From contig DLQW01000012.1 in NCBI GenBank assembly GCA_002474405.1, positions 1 to 10,991 on the forward strand: a stretch of DNA of 10,991 bases, written 5' to 3'. Source of the stretch: Christensenella sp. UBA7597. Lineage in GTDB: Bacteria > Bacillota > Clostridia > Christensenellales > Borkfalkiaceae. The translations under genes were made by a program, and so were the position numbers. The notes under the pieces were generated by a model that searched no databases, was not told the origin of the DNA, and was given only the letters and a program-made list of their open reading frames with translations. Below, one piece after another: positions 1 to 7,604 of this stretch (its first letter is position 1; the number at the start of each line of letters is the position of its first letter).

Positions 1-86
1 ACGAAAAAATAAATACAAACGAAAAAATTACGCTGACGCTTGATGAAGGCGAAGGAATTTATATCAGAGGTAGTGCAAAACAATGA
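1..86 (+). CDS. C-terminal end of an upstream gene (partial, 27 codons)
   Basis: Reading from base 3, the frame is open up to a TGA at 84-86 and gives a tail of 27 residues containing KITLTLDEGEGIYIRG. The other two forward frames hit stops early (TAA at 10-12, TGA at 41-43). The alternating pattern ending in a GEG-I-Y-I strand resembles the last beta-strands of the sandwich domains that close many glycoside hydrolases. This is a resemblance only, and the product cannot be named. The TGA shares bases with the ATG of the mannosidase gene (ATGA at 83-86), so the two genes are probably co-transcribed and translationally coupled. The promoter of this operon therefore lies further upstream. Confidence 0.7.
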   Translation, partial: EKINTNEKITLTLDEGEGIYIRGSAKQ

Positions 87-2506
87 AAAAGTTACATATG
101 ATCTGCAATGCGCATATCGATCCGATCTGGCAATGGGAATGGGAAGAAGGCGCGTCCGCCGCGTTATCTACGTTCCAGAGCGCGGCAAACCTTGCCAAAG
201 AATTTAATTATATTTTCTGCCACAACGAAGTAACGCTGTATAAATATACGGAAAAATACGCGCCCGCGTTGTTCGAAGAAATCAAAGCGCTTGTAAAAGA
301 GGGCAGGTGGCATATTATGGGCGGCTGGTTTTTACAGCCCGATTGCATCATGCCTTGCGGCGAGGGAATCGTGCGGCAAATCCGCGAGGGCGAAATGTAT
401 TTCCGCGAAAAATTCGGAGTAAAACCTACCGCTGCGGTAAACTTCGATCCGTTCGGACATTCCCGCGGCATCGTTCAGATTATGGCAAAATGCGGACAGA
501 ACGGGTATATGTTTATGCGCCCGTACGGAAAATATATGCCGTATCCGCAGCTGAAATTGCCCGCCGAATATTTTATCTGGGAAGGTTACGACGGCAGCCG
601 CGTAAAGGCGAGCCGCATCACGGAATATAATTCCGATCTCGGCAAGGCTACGGAAAAAATCGAAAAAGACATCGCGCGCCAGAAAGACGACGCGGAAATC
701 GGACTTACGTGCTGGGGCGTAGGCAACCACGGCGGCGGACCTTCGCGAAAAGATCTTGCCGACGTGGAAAAACTGATGAAAGAAAGCGATATTAAAATCG
801 TGTATTCCACGCCCGAAACGTATTTCAACGAGGTGAATCCTACCGAAGTGTATGCGGGTTCTCTTGTGCCGTGTATGGTTGGGTGCTACACTTCGATGTC
901 TTCGCTTAAACAAAAATACCGCAATCTGGAACGTCAGTTAATGTTCGCCGAAAAAATCGCGAGTATCGCTTCGTTAAAGGGAAGCTATGCTTATCCCGCA
1001 GAACTTCTCAAAGACGTTACGGAAGATATGATGAACGTGCAGTTTCATGATATTCTTCCCGGCGATATGATTCGCGCGGGTGAAGAAAACGGCTTTACTT
1101 ATATCAATCACGGATTGCACATTCTGAATAATATCCGTGCGGACGCGTTTTTTGCGCTTTGCAAAGGGCAGCCCGTGGCAGAAGCCGGCACGTATCCTTT
1201 AATGGTGTTTAATCCGAAGGCGACGGCGGAAAAACAGATTATCGAGTGCGAACTTTCTATCATTCCCACCGAAAATTATCTTGAAAAGCGTTCGTATATC
1301 GAGGTATACGACGAAAACGGGAATAAACTGAAAGCGCAGACGGTAAAAGAAGCCAGCAATATTTCAATCGACTGGCGCAAAAAAGTGGTGTTCGAAGCCG
1401 CTCCCGCCGCAATGTCGATTACGCGGTATACCGCAAAAACAGTGGTATTGCCCGTGAAAAAATATCCCGAAGTTACGGAAGATATCGTTTTCGAAAACGG
1501 CGATAAGCGCGTGGTGATCGGCGCGAAAAGCGGTTTGATAGAAAGCTACGTCGTACACGGCAAAGAATACGCCGAAGGCGGATTGTTTGTACCGGAAATG
1601 TACGAAGATACGCCCGATCCGTGGGGGATGAACGAACCGTACGTAGGGCATAACCCCGAAAAACTTACGTTGCTTGAAAAGCCCGACGGCGTATTCGACG
1701 GCATGAAATCCGTGCAGATCATCGAAGACGGAGAAATTTATCTCGGCGTAGAAGCGTTTTTCGGAATCGGCTTGACAAGAATACGGCTCGGATATAAAAT
1801 ATATAAAGACGGTTCGGCGGTGGATATCGAAGCCAACGTATTCCCCAACGAAGCGTCGAAAGCAATCAAACTCACTCTTTCCGTCGGCGGCGGTACGTAC
1901 GTCGGAGAACAGGTATTCGGCAAGGAAGAATTGTTCGATGACGGCAGAGAGTGTATCGCGCAGAATTTCGTCGCACTGAAAAAAGAGAGCGGCGAATATC
2001 TGGAAATCATAACGCCCGATAATTTCGGTTCCTCGTACAACGGCGAAAAAATCAGCCTTACGCTTTTAAAAACGGCTACGTATTGCGCGCACCCCGTGCC
2101 GAATCGTCCGCTGTTGCAGGAAGGCAGATTTATTTCCAAGGTAGATCAGGGGCAAAGAGATTTTCATTTCCGCATCGATACGGCAAAAGAAAACGAGTTG
2201 AAAGCGAAAGCCGATCTGTTTACGGAAAAGCCGTACGCGCTGAACGTATTTCCCACCGTCGACGAAAATGACGATAACGGCTTTACCGTTTTCCGCGAAA
2301 ATCCCGATATTTCGTTCGTAACGCTGAAAAAAGCGCGACAGACGGAAGGATACGTGATGCGTTTGCAGAACTGTTCGGAAAAAGCGGCGCGCGATACGGT
2401 GAAATTCGGCGGGCAGAAACTGGAACTGTCGTTCGGAAAATACGAAGTGAAAACAGTGGTTTATAACGGCGAAAAGCTTTACGAAAGTAAAGAAATGATT
2501 ATATAA
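83..2506 (+). CDS. Glycoside hydrolase family 38 alpha-mannosidase, cytoplasmic
   Basis: Predicted to remove alpha-linked mannose from imported oligosaccharides by a retaining, metal-dependent mechanism. Seen in the 807-residue protein: the N-terminal HIDPIWQWEW motif supplies metal ligands His11 and Asp13. FDPFGHS places Asp122 as ligand and nucleophile, by analogy with Asp204 of Golgi mannosidase II. NHGGGP lies at 215-220, and QFHDILPGD places His322 as the fourth ligand. GCYTS...K..NLERQ (267-285) matches the start of the helical middle domain. The catalytic domain spans about 4-260, the middle domain 265-345 and beta-sandwich domains the rest. Length is normal for bacterial GH38. There is no signal peptide, so it acts in the cytoplasm, which fits the importer encoded directly downstream. 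The start overlaps the previous stop (ATGA); the Shine-Dalgarno is modest (AGAGG at 66-70). Linkage specificity, including a mannosylglycerate-hydrolase role, cannot be decided from sequence. Confidence 0.95.
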   Translation: MKKLHMICNAHIDPIWQWEWEEGASAALSTFQSAANLAKEFNYIFCHNEVTLYKYTEKYAPALFEEIKALVKEGRWHIMGGWFLQPDCIMPCGEGIVRQIREGEMYFREKFGVKPTAAVNFDPFGHSRGIVQIMAKCGQNGYMFMRPYGKYMPYPQLKLPAEYFIWEGYDGSRVKASRITEYNSDLGKATEKIEKDIARQKDDAEIGLTCWGVGNHGGGPSRKDLADVEKLMKESDIKIVYSTPETYFNEVNPTEVYAGSLVPCMVGCYTSMSSLKQKYRNLERQLMFAEKIASIASLKGSYAYPAELLKDVTEDMMNVQFHDILPGDMIRAGEENGFTYINHGLHILNNIRADAFFALCKGQPVAEAGTYPLMVFNPKATAEKQIIECELSIIPTENYLEKRSYIEVYDENGNKLKAQTVKEASNISIDWRKKVVFEAAPAAMSITRYTAKTVVLPVKKYPEVTEDIVFENGDKRVVIGAKSGLIESYVVHGKEYAEGGLFVPEMYEDTPDPWGMNEPYVGHNPEKLTLLEKPDGVFDGMKSVQIIEDGEIYLGVEAFFGIGLTRIRLGYKIYKDGSAVDIEANVFPNEASKAIKLTLSVGGGTYVGEQVFGKEELFDDGRECIAQNFVALKKESGEYLEIITPDNFGSSYNGEKISLTLLKTATYCAHPVPNRPLLQEGRFISKVDQGQRDFHFRIDTAKENELKAKADLFTEKPYALNVFPTVDENDDNGFTVFRENPDISFVTLKKARQTEGYVMRLQNCSEKAARDTVKFGGQKLELSFGKYEVKTVVYNGEKLYESKEMII

Positions 2507-2511
2507 GGAGG
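2505..2511 (+). promoter_or_regulatory. Ribosome binding site AAGGAGG of the solute-binding protein gene
   Basis: A near-perfect anti-16S match that overlaps the TAA stop of the mannosidase gene, seven bases before the ATG at 2519. The strong site fits the high expression usually needed for a binding protein. Confidence 0.85.
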
Positions 2512-2518
2512 CACTCAT

Positions 2519-4099
2519 ATGAAAAAAGTATTCAAAGGCGCAATGGCGGCGATAATGGCGTGTACGGTAATCGCGGGAGGCGCGGCGTGCAAACCGAAAA
2601 TCGATGAAAACGCGGGTAAAACGGCAATCAGGCTTTCCTATTATATCGGCGAATTCGGCGACGAATGGCTGAAGTCGCAGGCAAAAGCGTGGAGCGCGTC
2701 CAACGAAAAATATTACGTCGACGTAAAAACGAATCTGAATCTCGGAGGCACTATCGTGGCGGATGTGAAATCCGGCTCGGCTTACGATGTGTTTATCTCG
2801 GAAGACTGCGCATTTCAGCAGTTATTTTCGGGCGACTATCTCGAAGACCTTTCCGACGTGCTTTCCGTAAAGCCGGAAGGGAAGAAATCAATCGGCGAAA
2901 AAATCAACGATGCCGGGCACTGGGCGGAAGCGGCAAGCGAGAACGGTAAAACGTATTTGCTGCCTTATAATATCAGCCCTTGCGGATTGATTTTCGATTT
3001 CGATCGTTTTAAGGAAAACGGCTGGCTTGTAACCGATGCGGACGGAAGTGTTTCCGCGGGAAAAGACGGAATCAAAGGAACGTACGACGACGGTCAACCC
3101 GCTACAATGGCGGAATTCAGAGCGATGTGCGAAAAAATCAAGGTAAGCGGCGTAGACGACGTGTTTTTGTATATGGGTGCGCTTCATCCCGAATACGCGA
3201 ACAACGTAGTCTATGCGTACCTTGCGGGCGAACTGGGCGAAAGCGGTTATAAAACGTTTTATAAGCACGATTCGCAGGGCGCGGAAATCGAACTGCTCGA
3301 CGGCACGAAAACGGCGGTTTCTATCGAGGACGGCTACAAAACGTGGCAGATGAAAGGGATAGACGCCATGGCGGAATTTTTGCAGGATTATCTTTGCAAT
3401 TCCCGTTACGTCGGCAATGCAACGTTAAACGATCGTTCGCTTACCGTAGACGCCAGCCATACGAAATTTATTCAGGTGGGTGATAACACGCCCGCGTTTA
3501 TTATCGAGGGCAACTGGTTCGAATACGGTTCGAAATCGTTGATCGAATCGAACGTTCGTTACGGCGGAAAGGCATACGGCGAAAGCGATTACAGATATAT
3601 GTTGCTGCCCGTGGCGGAAGGCGAAAAAAGTCAGGTGTTCTCGCAGACGGGCGGTTCGATGCTCGTTACGAAGCAGAGCGACGAAGAAAAGCGCGCGGCG
3701 ATCAAAGATTTTTTCACGTATCTTTTAACGGATGAAAACATGGCGCAAGTTACCGCAGATACGGGCATGATCTGGAATTATTCTTACGAAATTCCGTCGT
3801 CGATAAGAGAAACGATGACGAAGTTTTCGAAAAACGCTTACGATATGGCTTATGATACGAAAAACGTATCCATTCATTCTTCTTATATCGATACCGCGTC
3901 AACGCCGATTTACGCGTATTCTTCGCTCGGCGCAAGCGGACTGATGATGTGTTCCGATTTGCAATACAATCTCGTAACGGGGTTCCGCGATAAGGGCAAC
4001 GCGGCAAGCTTTACCGCCGGAATCGTGGAATACAACACGGCGGTGCGTTGGGCAGGGTATTTGTCGCAGGCAAAATCGTACGGATTTTATGCGAATTAA
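2519..4099 (+). CDS. ABC transporter extracellular sugar-binding lipoprotein (solute-binding family 1)
   Basis: Captures a sugar or oligosaccharide outside the membrane and delivers it to the two permeases encoded next. The 526-residue protein begins with a basic, hydrophobic leader ending in GGAAC, which places the lipidated cysteine at residue 24. The mature part has the family-1 fold order: a first strand near 36-43 (IRLSYYIGE), SGSAYDVFISED at 85-96, LPYNISPCGLIFD at 148-160, a conserved FIIEGNW at 327-333, and the C-terminal FFTYLLTDENMAQVTADTGM (398-417). Residues 173-192 form an Asp/Gly-rich loop (GKDGIKGTYDDG) that looks like a metal-binding insertion. The gene lies 12 bases after the mannosidase gene and 18 bases before the first permease gene. 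An alpha-mannoside ligand is inferred from context, not seen. The family call is firm. Confidence 0.93.
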   Translation: MKKVFKGAMAAIMACTVIAGGAACKPKIDENAGKTAIRLSYYIGEFGDEWLKSQAKAWSASNEKYYVDVKTNLNLGGTIVADVKSGSAYDVFISEDCAFQQLFSGDYLEDLSDVLSVKPEGKKSIGEKINDAGHWAEAASENGKTYLLPYNISPCGLIFDFDRFKENGWLVTDADGSVSAGKDGIKGTYDDGQPATMAEFRAMCEKIKVSGVDDVFLYMGALHPEYANNVVYAYLAGELGESGYKTFYKHDSQGAEIELLDGTKTAVSIEDGYKTWQMKGIDAMAEFLQDYLCNSRYVGNATLNDRSLTVDASHTKFIQVGDNTPAFIIEGNWFEYGSKSLIESNVRYGGKAYGESDYRYMLLPVAEGEKSQVFSQTGGSMLVTKQSDEEKRAAIKDFFTYLLTDENMAQVTADTGMIWNYSYEIPSSIRETMTKFSKNAYDMAYDTKNVSIHSSYIDTASTPIYAYSSLGASGLMMCSDLQYNLVTGFRDKGNAASFTAGIVEYNTAVRWAGYLSQAKSYGFYAN

Positions 4100-4117
4100 A
4101 ATGTTCGGAGGTATCGC

Positions 4118-5038
4118 ATGGAAAGATCGAAACGGAATAAATTGAAGAAAAATTTATTCGTTTATTCGCTGATAGCCTATCCGCTGATACTGTTTTTGAT
4201 TTTTTACGTAGTCGTAAATTTCAATTCGATACTGCTTGCGTTTCAGACGATCGACGGCAGCGGAAAAAGCTTTGCGGGACTGAACAATTTCAAAACGTTT
4301 CTTTCCGAAATGTTCGGCGAGGGGAATTTATTGTCGTACAGCTTTATCAATTCGATAAAAATGTACTTTATCAATCTTGTGGTTTGTATGCCGCTGTACG
4401 TGTTTTTCTCGTATCTGCTTTTCAAGAAGTGTTTTCTCAATAAAACGGTGAGTTTTCTCGTGATGATTCCTTCCATTATGTCGGGACTCGTCATCGCGCT
4501 CATCTTCGTCAACTTTATCGGTTCCAACGGTCCGCTCACTTTTATTATGGAAAAAACGGGCTGGAACGGCGGAAAGTGGCTGAATTTGCTGTACGACGAA
4601 AAATACGCGTTCGGCACAACGCTTTTCTATATGATCTGGCTTTCATTTGCCACAAGTCTTATCGTATACCCGACGGCGATGCGCGGCATCAACCCCGAAG
4701 TGCTGGAAAGCGCGAAAATCGACGGCATTTCGAATATGTTTCAGGAACTTTGGTACATTATTCTGCCGCTGATTTATCCCACGCTCACCACGTTTTTAAT
4801 CACGGGCTTCGCGGCGATTTTCTCAACAAGCGGACCGCTTCTTGAATTTTATTATACCGACGCGCCCGATTACGTATCGAATATGGGATACTATTTCACG
4901 AAAATGATTCTGGTAGACGGCACGGAATTTTCTTATCCGAAGTACGCCGCCGGCGGCATTATACTTACAATTATCGTTGCGCCTTTAACGATTCTGTTGA
5001 AGTGGGCGCTCGAAAAATTCGGACCTGCCACGGAGTGA
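4118..5038 (+). CDS. Carbohydrate ABC transporter permease, MalF/UgpA-like
   Basis: An inner-membrane subunit of a CUT1 sugar importer. The 306-residue protein has a short basic N-terminus followed by about six hydrophobic segments, roughly at 14-42, 80-102, 112-134, 165-186, 213-236 and 275-297. The cytoplasmic EAA loop that docks the ATPase is visible at 194-221, with LESAKIDGISNMFQELW followed by ILPLIYP, a clear match to the usual EAA..DGA...F..I.LP..P pattern. Start choice is supported by GGAGG at 4107-4111, six bases before the ATG. It pairs with the next gene to form the membrane channel. No ATP-binding subunit gene follows, so the complex probably uses a shared ATPase of the MsmK/UgpC type encoded elsewhere. 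Confidence 0.95.
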   Translation: MERSKRNKLKKNLFVYSLIAYPLILFLIFYVVVNFNSILLAFQTIDGSGKSFAGLNNFKTFLSEMFGEGNLLSYSFINSIKMYFINLVVCMPLYVFFSYLLFKKCFLNKTVSFLVMIPSIMSGLVIALIFVNFIGSNGPLTFIMEKTGWNGGKWLNLLYDEKYAFGTTLFYMIWLSFATSLIVYPTAMRGINPEVLESAKIDGISNMFQELWYIILPLIYPTLTTFLITGFAAIFSTSGPLLEFYYTDAPDYVSNMGYYFTKMILVDGTEFSYPKYAAGGIILTIIVAPLTILLKWALEKFGPATE

Positions 5039-5042
5039 AATT

Positions 5043-5942
5043 ATGATAAAAACATTGAAAAAGAAACTGAAAATTCATTCCGCGGGAGACGCGATTTCCG
5101 TGGCGTTATACGCGCTTTTGTGGGTGGTTCTGATTGTGTATGCGGCTTCGATGCTGGTACTGCCGCTCTATATGCTGAATACTTCCCTGAAAGCGGATAA
5201 TCTGGAGTGTATTTACAGTCCTTTCGGTTTGCCCGAAAGCGCAAAGTGGAGCAATTTTAAAGAAATTTTCGTTATTTTCGACGAAAAAATGGAAGTGAGC
5301 GTTGCCGGAATGTTTGCCGTGAGTATTCTCACTTCGGTGCTGAAACCGTTTTTAGCGATATTTTTCACAACGCTTTTTGCGTACGTGGAAGCGAAATACG
5401 ATTTCTTCGGCAAAAAGTTTTTGTTTAATCTCGGTATCGTTCTTATGATTTTGCCGATCGTCGGCAGTTTGCCTTCGGCAATGCAGGTGAATAAAGCGCT
5501 CGGCGTATACGATAATCTGTTTCTGAATATCATCACTTCGCCTACGGGCTGTTTTTACGGCACGAACTTTCTTCTGATGTACGGCGCGTTCAAAGTGATT
5601 CCGTGGGATTATGCGGAAGCGGCGTATATCGACGGCGCAAACGATTACACCGTGCTTTTCAGTATCTATATCAGAATGGTGTTGCCGCAGGCAGTGGTGC
5701 TGTTTGTATTGTCGTTTATGGGCGCGTGGAACGATTATAACACGTACCTTATCTGGTTGCCGAGTACGCCGAATATTTCTTACGGTATGTATCTCTTTTA
5801 CCAGCGCGCCAACGCTTACAGAGTATCTTTGCCGGAACTGATGGCGGGCTTTACCGTAGTCATGCTGCCTACCGTGATTTTATATTGCGGCACGCAGAAG
5901 ATCATCACCAGCAAATTTGTAGTAGGAGGATTAAAGGGGTGA
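5043..5942 (+). CDS. Carbohydrate ABC transporter permease, MalG/UgpE-like
   Basis: The second membrane subunit of the same CUT1 importer. The 299-residue protein has hydrophobic segments near 20-44, 90-115, 126-146, 172-185, 208-228 and 267-285. A textbook EAA loop lies at 186-217 (IPWDYAEAAYIDGAN...VLPQA). It ends in GGLKG, the typical MalG-type C-terminus. The gene begins four bases after the stop of the first permease gene, and its ribosome site (GGAG at 5032-5035) sits in that gene's last codons, so the pair is tightly coupled. Its own TGA at 5940-5942 overlaps the GTG start of the following lipoprotein gene. That links the transporter and the surface-protein genes in one operon. Confidence 0.95.
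   Translation: MIKTLKKKLKIHSAGDAISVALYALLWVVLIVYAASMLVLPLYMLNTSLKADNLECIYSPFGLPESAKWSNFKEIFVIFDEKMEVSVAGMFAVSILTSVLKPFLAIFFTTLFAYVEAKYDFFGKKFLFNLGIVLMILPIVGSLPSAMQVNKALGVYDNLFLNIITSPTGCFYGTNFLLMYGAFKVIPWDYAEAAYIDGANDYTVLFSIYIRMVLPQAVVLFVLSFMGAWNDYNTYLIWLPSTPNISYGMYLFYQRANAYRVSLPELMAGFTVVMLPTVILYCGTQKIITSKFVVGGLKG
5924..5930 (+). promoter_or_regulatory. Ribosome binding site AGGAGGA that fixes the GTG start at 5939
   Basis: This strong site lies inside the last codons of the MalG-like gene, eight bases before GTG 5939-5941. It shows that the next gene starts at the GTG rather than at the in-frame ATG at 5885. The ATG would add 18 residues ahead of the signal peptide that merely read through the permease gene in another frame. 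Confidence 0.88.
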
Positions 5943-7039
5943 AAAAGAAAAGTTTAGCGGCATTGCTTTGCGGTGTTTCGCTTTCAGCCTGCATGGGTTT
6001 CGGCGGTTGCGGAAAAAAAGACAACGGCTCGGTTACGGAAATTTCGATTTCCGCAATCACCGTTGATTTGCGCGCGCCCGAAAATAAGGCGGATGTGCCC
6101 GCCGACGTGCAATCGGAAGTATTCGATTCGAGCGGCAGAAAGCTTGATGATACCGAATGGCTTTTAAACAGCAAGTTTTCCAAAGCCTATATCCGTTCTC
6201 TCGGCGCGGGGGAATATACGTTTACGTACAAAACCGAAAAAACGACGGGCGTCATCCGTTTAACCGTAACCGATAACGAAAAGCCCGCTTATGTGTTCGT
6301 ATCGGAAATTCCCGAATCGCTTCCGTTTTATTCAAGCGTAGTCTTGCCGGAAGCGGTGAAAGATCAGGATTCTTATCAGGACGATTACGAGGCGACGTAT
6401 ACGCTGACGAAGGACGGAGATATTGCGGAATTTTCCGAAAAGGAAAACGGGTATGAAGCCGTGGCGCTGCAACAGGGCGAATACGTCTGGACGGCGACAA
6501 TCGCGAAAAACGACGTCGTTTACGAGTATTCGCAATCGTTTGTCGTAGGCACGTTCGAAGCGTGGCTGAAAGATAAAGAAAACGAATTGTGGCTGGATAA
6601 GCAGAGCGGGAGTTATCTGCAAGCGCAGGGCGGCACGTATGAAATCGATACTTCCGCAAACAACGATATGTTCAGTTATACGATAGATAATTCGGTGTTG
6701 CAGATGGCTATGGCGGCGGGCAAAACAAAAGTCCGCGTGGAAGCGTTGTGCGATAAAATCGTAGACGGCGGCGAAGACGGTACGGGTTCGATATGGCTTT
6801 CCAACGGCTGGAAAGGGTACGTGTGGGCGTTTTCCGGTGCGGAAGAGTACGATAAAGACGATTCCGCCGAAACTTCTCCGCGCATTTCGGGGATGAAAAT
6901 CACGGACGGAAAATTCAATTATTATACTACGGGCTTCCTGCGCGAAACTTACTTTTCCGCAGCGTCGAAAAATTCTTTGCAGCTTGATTTTGCAAACAAA
7001 GCCAAGGTAAAAGCTACCCTGAAAGTCAGCTTCGAATAA
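5939..7039 (+). CDS. Surface lipoprotein with two Ig-like domains and an unrecognised C-terminal domain
   Basis: No named family is recognised. From the GTG start the protein has 366 residues. The leader VKKKSLAALLCGVSLSACMGFGGC offers two possible lipobox cysteines: Cys18 (LSAC) and Cys24 (FGGC). Cys24 is followed by GKKDN, much like the lipoprotein at 10563, and is preferred. Two Ig-like beta-sandwich repeats follow at about 28-111 and 112-203; each has the usual G-E-Y-T/V closing strand (Gly91-Lys98, Gly180-Trp184). Residues about 204-366 are beta-rich with many aromatics and end in KATLKVSFE; this could be a jelly-roll ligand-binding domain, which is inference. There is no catalytic signature. 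It probably sits on the outer face of the membrane and binds glycan or partner proteins. The gene overlaps the MalG-like gene by four bases and lies 13 bases before the next gene. Confidence 0.8.
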   Translation: MKKKSLAALLCGVSLSACMGFGGCGKKDNGSVTEISISAITVDLRAPENKADVPADVQSEVFDSSGRKLDDTEWLLNSKFSKAYIRSLGAGEYTFTYKTEKTTGVIRLTVTDNEKPAYVFVSEIPESLPFYSSVVLPEAVKDQDSYQDDYEATYTLTKDGDIAEFSEKENGYEAVALQQGEYVWTATIAKNDVVYEYSQSFVVGTFEAWLKDKENELWLDKQSGSYLQAQGGTYEIDTSANNDMFSYTIDNSVLQMAMAAGKTKVRVEALCDKIVDGGEDGTGSIWLSNGWKGYVWAFSGAEEYDKDDSAETSPRISGMKITDGKFNYYTTGFLRETYFSAASKNSLQLDFANKAKVKATLKVSFE

Positions 7040-7052
7040 GGAGAAAAGAGAT

Positions 7053-7598
7053 ATGAAAAAACAAAAAATTATCGCTTTATCCGCCGTCGTTTGTTTCGGG
7101 TGCGCCGGCGCGGGCATCTTCGCGCTTTCCGGCACTGCGGATACGAATGTTTCCGAAAAAGCCGTACGCTACGAATATGCGTTGCTCGGCGAAACTTATA
7201 CGCCGGAGGACGGCTTGATTTCGGCAAAAACGCCGGACGGTACATTGATTTCCGATTGCGGAAACGGAGTTTTTCTCGATTGGGCGCAGGGAAGCTACAC
7301 GTTTGAATATAAAAGCAAAATCGTCGATTTGAAAGTATACGAAAGCGCCCCTGCGGACGAAATTACTCTGTCGGGCGAACTTCCTTCCGGCGGCGTCGCC
7401 GGAATCGCTTCGCAATTTCCCGCCTGCAACGTAAAGAGCGGCATCGTTCGCACGGACGGCGCGCCGGAAGTCGGCGGATATGCGGTAAGCGCGGCGTTTT
7501 CTAAAAACGGCGAAACGGTGTACACGGTGAAAAACGCGGGCGAAGCGTTTACGTATACGCCGGAAATCGGCGGTATCTGGCAAATTTCGTACACGTAG
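7053..7598 (+). CDS. N-terminal fragment of a large exported Ig-like protein, ended by an in-frame TAG
   Basis: The start is supported by AAGGAG at 7038-7043, nine bases upstream. The 181-residue product begins with a signal peptide (KKQKIIALSAVVCFGCAGAG, cleavage perhaps after ALSGTA). A lipid Cys17 is possible, but the lipobox is poor. Two Ig-like repeats follow. The first has GSYTFEYK at 80-87, like the first repeat of the preceding lipoprotein. The second stops at GGIWQISYT, in the middle of its last strand. Directly after the TAG the same frame continues TDVFGVARSDDYTF, which completes the strand in the way bacterial Ig domains usually read (Y-T-x-T-D-x-x-G). The fragment is therefore the first part of the protein that continues at 7605. 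If translated alone it would be a short secreted protein with a broken domain. Confidence 0.8.
   Translation: MKKQKIIALSAVVCFGCAGAGIFALSGTADTNVSEKAVRYEYALLGETYTPEDGLISAKTPDGTLISDCGNGVFLDWAQGSYTFEYKSKIVDLKVYESAPADEITLSGELPSGGVAGIASQFPACNVKSGIVRTDGAPEVGGYAVSAAFSKNGETVYTVKNAGEAFTYTPEIGGIWQISYT
7596..7598 (+). other. In-frame amber codon interrupting a gene of about 1,170 codons (7053-10562)
   Basis: TAG separates two open frames that share the same phase; both 7053 and 7605 are multiples of three. No other stop occurs in this phase until TAA at 10560-10562. The break falls inside an Ig-like strand, and no ribosome site precedes the downstream GTG. The simplest reading is a nonsense mutation or a sequencing or assembly error. 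Readthrough or suppression is possible. A single substitution from TCG, CAG, TAC, TTG or similar codons would explain it. The six other complete genes or gene ends in the window stop with TAA or TGA, never TAG. Confidence 0.85.
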
Positions 7599-7604
7599 AC
7601 CGAC

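Noticed and set aside
332..913. Minus-strand open frame of 193 codons opposite the mannosidase
   Set aside because: It covers the conserved catalytic region of GH38, whose plus-strand reading is certain, and its own translation is Arg/Phe/His-rich with no family pattern.
4100..4117. Possible promoter or terminator in the largest gap between genes
   Set aside because: Eighteen bases hold only the ribosome site of the first permease gene. There is no room for a promoter, and no hairpin is visible.
5885..5938. In-frame ATG at 5885 as the start of the Ig-like lipoprotein
   Set aside because: It would put 18 charged and polar residues before the signal peptide and overlap the MalG-like gene by 58 bases. 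GTG 5939 has an ideal AGGAGGA eight bases upstream and gives a clean lipoprotein leader.
6332..7135. Minus-strand open frame of 267 codons
   Set aside because: It runs opposite two genes with strong leaders and ribosome sites, and its composition (many Phe, Arg, Ile) is what the reverse complement of GAA/AAA-rich codons gives. It has no recognisable domain or start signal.
7387..7402. Perfect inverted repeat with six-base arms CCGGCG and a four-base loop
   Set aside because: It lies inside a Gly-rich coding stretch, has no T-run after it and is short enough to arise by chance, so I do not call a terminator or regulatory hairpin.
7596..7598. Genome-wide recoding of TAG as glutamine
   Set aside because: The other genes use ordinary CAG/CAA codons and contain no in-frame TAG in roughly 2,400 codons, so one amber codon does not support a changed code. 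TGA is clearly used as a stop at 84-86, 5036-5038 and 5940-5942.
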